A stretch of DNA of 10,311 nt from JABDJZ01 sp047619685 (lineage in GTDB: Bacteria > Bacteroidota > Rhodothermia > Rhodothermales > UBA10348): positions 1 to 10,311 of the forward strand of contig JBLHLC010000082.1 in assembly GCA_047619685.1 (NCBI GenBank). The letters are read 5' to 3'. Within the stretch, counting starts at the first letter, position 1, and each line of letters starts with the position of its first letter. Shown piece after piece: positions 7,769 to 10,311 of the stretch. A model generated the notes under the pieces. The model did no database searches and was not told the origin of the DNA. It saw nothing but the letters and a program-made list of their open reading frames with translations. The position numbers and the translations under genes were made by a program.

Positions 7769-7772
7769 CTCC
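7769..7772 (-). promoter_or_regulatory. Ribosome binding site of the ABC ATPase gene
   Basis: On the minus strand GGAG stands 7 bases before the ATG at 7761, inside the 25-base gap after the adaptor stop. This supports the shorter ATPase start over the in-frame upstream one. Confidence 0.65.
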
Positions 7773-7786
7773 GGTTGGGAGGTTGC

Positions 7787-9160
7787 TTAACCCCTATCAG
7801 TACCAAAGCGTGGGGTCTCTTCAGTGACGGCGTCGTCTGGCTTCAGCGTTCTGGAAACCGCACGGAACGGGCCGATGATGACGGTTTCTCCGCCCTCAAG
7901 GCCGGAGGTGATCTGAATATGTGTGTCGTCGGTGATGCCCGTCTCGACCTCAATCAGCTTGGCGACTCCGTCGACCACGACAAACACCACACGCCGGAGA
8001 TCTTCCTCGTCCGGGATGTCCTCGGCGACAATTGTCGTGTCCCTTCCCGCCCCGCGAACCTTGGCGGCGTCGCGCTTGAGCGCATTGAAGTCACGAACGG
8101 TCACTGCCTGGATGGGCACGGCAACTACGTCTGCCACCGTTCTTGTAGAGACGTCCACCGTGCCACTCATCCCGGGACGGAAGTTGGGCACGGGTTCGGC
8201 GGTCCCTGAGACTTCTTCGGAGGCAGCGATGATTTGTCCGCCTGCCGCAGCGGCCCCGACGTTGTGCGGATCCAGGATGCGAATCTTGATTGGGAAGTTG
8301 GTGACCTGCTCCTGGGTCCCCGCGCCGGCTACCCGAGCCGAGTTGGCTATTTCAGTCACCGTGCCCCTGAAAATGCGACCGGGATAGGCGTCAATTTCAA
8401 TGCCCGAGGAATCGCCGAGACTGATATTGACCACGTCATTCTCGTTGATGTCCACTTCAATTTCCATGGCATCCAATTTGGCGACGGCCATCATGAAAGT
8501 ACCCGACATCTGGGTGGTCCCGACCACACGTTCTCCCAACTCAACGTTGAGCATGGAGACGGTGCCGTCCATGGGCGAAAAGATGGCCGTTTTTGCCAGT
8601 TGCTCCCTGGATTCGCGTAGACGCGCGTTTGCCGCAGCGGACGCGTATTGGGAAGCTTCCAGGCCTGCTCGTGCCGTTTCTTGGCGGTTCTGCGCGGTCT
8701 GGAAAACCGATTCAGATATAGCCCCAGCATCGAAAAGCGACTGCTGGCGCGCCAACTCAAGTTCAGCATTGAGTAGATCTGCCTTGCGCTGCGCAGAGTT
8801 TGCGCGAGACTGCATCAGGCTGGCCTCTGCCTGCTCCAACTGTGCCTGGTAGAAGTCCGGCTTGATGCGGGCCAATAACTGTCCCTTGGCGATATGATCT
8901 CCTTCCTTGATCGGAAGGTCTACGATCTCGCCAGAAACGTCAGGGCTGATCGTCACCTCAAGCTCAGGCTGCACACGCCCCGAGGCAGTCACGACCTGTG
9001 TCAGCGTTCTCCGAGAAGCCTGTTCCAGTTCGACTTCTATAGCCTTGTCGGATTTGCCGAGGAACGAACTGGCCGCCGCAGCCGCGAGGACCACAAGGAC
9101 AAGGAGGACGCCAATAAAGATCAGAAGGCGACGGGTGGCGTTCTTTTTTTTCTTAGCCAT
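7787..9160 (-). CDS. HlyD/MacA-type periplasmic adaptor (membrane fusion protein)
   Basis: The 457-residue adaptor bridges an inner-membrane ABC transporter and a TolC-type outer-membrane channel. It starts MAKKKKNATRR, a positively charged cytoplasmic tip, followed by one membrane segment (about 12-34). Next come the first half of the lipoyl-like domain (about 66-101, VSGEIVDLPIKEGDHIAKGQ), an alpha-helical coiled-coil hairpin rich in Ala, Gln and Glu (about 102-189), the second lipoyl half (about 190-212, FSPMDGTVSMLNVELGERV), a beta-barrel with INENDVVNISLGD (238-250) and PGRIFRGTVTEI (260-271), and a membrane-proximal domain from about 340 (VVAVPIQAV, then VFVVVDGVAKLIEVETG). A charged stretch of about 30 residues (358-389) interrupts that last domain. 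No Shine-Dalgarno precedes the ATG; the upstream minus-strand bases are C-rich. It lies 36 bases after the TolC-family gene and 25 before the ATPase, which suggests one transcript. Confidence 0.95.
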   Translation of the reverse strand: MAKKKKNATRRLLIFIGVLLVLVVLAAAAASSFLGKSDKAIEVELEQASRRTLTQVVTASGRVQPELEVTISPDVSGEIVDLPIKEGDHIAKGQLLARIKPDFYQAQLEQAEASLMQSRANSAQRKADLLNAELELARQQSLFDAGAISESVFQTAQNRQETARAGLEASQYASAAANARLRESREQLAKTAIFSPMDGTVSMLNVELGERVVGTTQMSGTFMMAVAKLDAMEIEVDINENDVVNISLGDSSGIEIDAYPGRIFRGTVTEIANSARVAGAGTQEQVTNFPIKIRILDPHNVGAAAAGGQIIAASEEVSGTAEPVPNFRPGMSGTVDVSTRTVADVVAVPIQAVTVRDFNALKRDAAKVRGAGRDTTIVAEDIPDEEDLRRVVFVVVDGVAKLIEVETGITDDTHIQITSGLEGGETVIIGPFRAVSRTLKPDDAVTEETPRFGTDRG

Positions 9161-9196
9161 GGGGAGGGTTTGACTGCAGTGTGGCCGCTTCGGGCC

Positions 9197-10311
9197 CTAG
9201 AACAGGGTTTCGGCGGGATTAAGCACGCCCTGGTAGTATTCGATCAGGCGATGCTGCAAATGGAACTGGTAGATGGCCTGCACACGGCCGCTCTCGGCGC
9301 TGACGAAATTCGCCCGGGCCTGGGACAACTCGACCAGTGTAGAGGAGGCAACGTCGTAGCGCGCCTGCTCGACTTCCAGCGCCTGACGTGCGGAGCGGAC
9401 CTGCTTCTCGGTCACTTCAAGCCGTTTGACGGCGGTTTGATAGTCCAGGTAGGCCTGGCGCACATCCAGCGCAATGGAATTCTGGAGGTTCTCCATGTCC
9501 AGATTTGCATTGCTGAGCTGTATCTGGGCGCGCTCAACAGAGCTGCGGGTCTGGAACCGGTTGAAGATGGGGATACTTACGCTGATCCCAATGTTCTCGG
9601 ATCGGTTGTCCGACAGTTGCGATCCAAATCCGGCCTTCATGCCCGTCAATGGATTCCGACCGAAGCTGGAGTAACTCGTGCCGTATCCGCCACTCATACT
9701 GACGCGGGGCATGCTGGAAGACTTGGCGATGGTGATGCCCGCCTCGGCAGCCTGTATGGAGTACTCCTGAGCACTCAGGTCGGGACGCGCCTCGTAGGCA
9801 GCGCGCAGAAGATCGTCGGGGTTGTACGTTCTGGCCGCGAGAGAAATCTGATCCGAAGAGGGCGCAGCAAAGCTGTACGCGCTGAGAGGATCCAATTGCA
9901 GGGTCGAGATGAGGCGGGTTTCGCTGAGTTGCAGCGCGCGCTGAGCCGTCAGAAGTGTGGCCTCCGCATTTGCGGCGGACGCTTCCTGTGCGTACTGGTC
10001 TGAAATCGGGCGCTGGCCAACCCGGACGAATTCAACGATTCGCTCAAGTTGTTTCACCTGTGACGCAAGGTCCTCTTCGCGGATTCGGATCTGCTCCTGA
10101 TCCAGGATGACCTGCAGATACTGGGAGATCACCGTGAAGACGACGGTCTGCTCACTGCGGGAGTAGGCAGCCTCCTGCGCCGCAAGGTTGCTCCGCGCCT
10201 GGTCGATCCCGGAGACAATCGAGAACCCGTTGAACAGCGTTACCGACGAACTGGCGTTAAGCGAGAAACGGTCGCTGGAGGTCGTCTGCAGGGTACCGGT
10301 GGTCTGGTCAA
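9197..10311 (-). CDS. TolC-family outer-membrane efflux protein, N-terminus outside window
   Basis: The product would form the outer-membrane channel and periplasmic tunnel of the tripartite exporter. The frame is open to the right edge and gives 370 residues to the TAG at 9197; the signal peptide and first strand or helix region are missing. The two internal repeats typical of the family are visible: VTLFNGF (23-29) and SIPIFNRF (245-252) mark equivalent strand-to-helix turns, each followed by a long Gln/Ala/Ser-rich helix. FVRVGQRPISDQYAQ (94-108) is the family helix motif preceding the first pore-lining helix pair, and EARPDLSAQE (173-182) opens the second repeat. A Gly/Ser-rich beta segment (about 203-223) matches a membrane strand. 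A GTG at 10132 inside the frame is not the start, because TolC-like sequence continues upstream of it. It is the first of the three genes here, 36 bases before the adaptor, and more genes may precede it. Confidence 0.93.
   Translation of the reverse strand, partial: DQTTGTLQTTSSDRFSLNASSSVTLFNGFSIVSGIDQARSNLAAQEAAYSRSEQTVVFTVISQYLQVILDQEQIRIREEDLASQVKQLERIVEFVRVGQRPISDQYAQEASAANAEATLLTAQRALQLSETRLISTLQLDPLSAYSFAAPSSDQISLAARTYNPDDLLRAAYEARPDLSAQEYSIQAAEAGITIAKSSSMPRVSMSGGYGTSYSSFGRNPLTGMKAGFGSQLSDNRSENIGISVSIPIFNRFQTRSSVERAQIQLSNANLDMENLQNSIALDVRQAYLDYQTAVKRLEVTEKQVRSARQALEVEQARYDVASSTLVELSQARANFVSAESGRVQAIYQFHLQHRLIEYYQGVLNPAETLF

Noticed and set aside
8894..10003. Plus-strand frame of 369 codons opposite the adaptor and TolC genes
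   Set aside because: Despite its length it spans two unrelated minus-strand genes and has no recognisable motif; it follows from base composition.

Overview
The window looks like an ordinary chromosomal segment of a GC-rich, Gram-negative member of the Bacteroidota/Rhodothermota group. The clues are a TonB-dependent receptor with an N-terminal carboxypeptidase-regulatory-like domain, a fused HisIE, two proteins with an LAGC lipobox, a TolC/HlyD/ABC export set, and weak or absent Shine-Dalgarno sequences before several genes. The lineage is an inference from gene content and composition; no rRNA or other phylogenetic marker was compared.

Layout, left to right. (1) 2-463 (+) is the 3' end of hisIE, which encodes steps 2 and 3 of histidine biosynthesis; its start lies outside the window. 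(2) 464-649 is a GC-rich spacer with two short perfect inverted repeats. (3) 650-2917 (+) encodes a 755-residue TonB-dependent outer-membrane receptor. (4) 2936-4159 (-) converges on it and encodes a lipoprotein of the amidohydrolase-2 (ACMSD-like TIM-barrel) family. (5) 4160-4320 is a divergent spacer. (6) 4321-6390 (+) is a complete uvrB, followed by (7) 6458-6970 (+), a small lipoprotein with a PrcB-C-like domain. (8) 7000-10311 (-) is one operon-like block read right to left: an outer-membrane TolC-family protein (start outside the window), a HlyD/MacA-type periplasmic adaptor, and a MacB/LolD-type ABC ATPase.

How the parts relate. The TolC, HlyD and ATPase genes would make a tripartite export system spanning both membranes. 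The FtsX/MacB-type permease that the ATPase needs is not in the window: the position just after the ATPase, where it often sits, is taken by the convergent lipoprotein gene. uvrB supplies nucleotide-excision repair and has no evident functional link to its neighbours. The receptor has no adjacent SusD-like lipoprotein, TonB or sigma/anti-sigma pair, so its substrate cannot be inferred here.

I see no tRNA or rRNA gene, CRISPR array, insertion sequence, phage gene or toxin/defence module, and no convincing undescribed system. All genes have intact reading frames. Gene-free stretches are all under 200 bases. The points most worth a second look are the missing permease, the extracytoplasmic ACMSD-like lipoprotein, and the unassigned PrcB-like lipoprotein behind uvrB.
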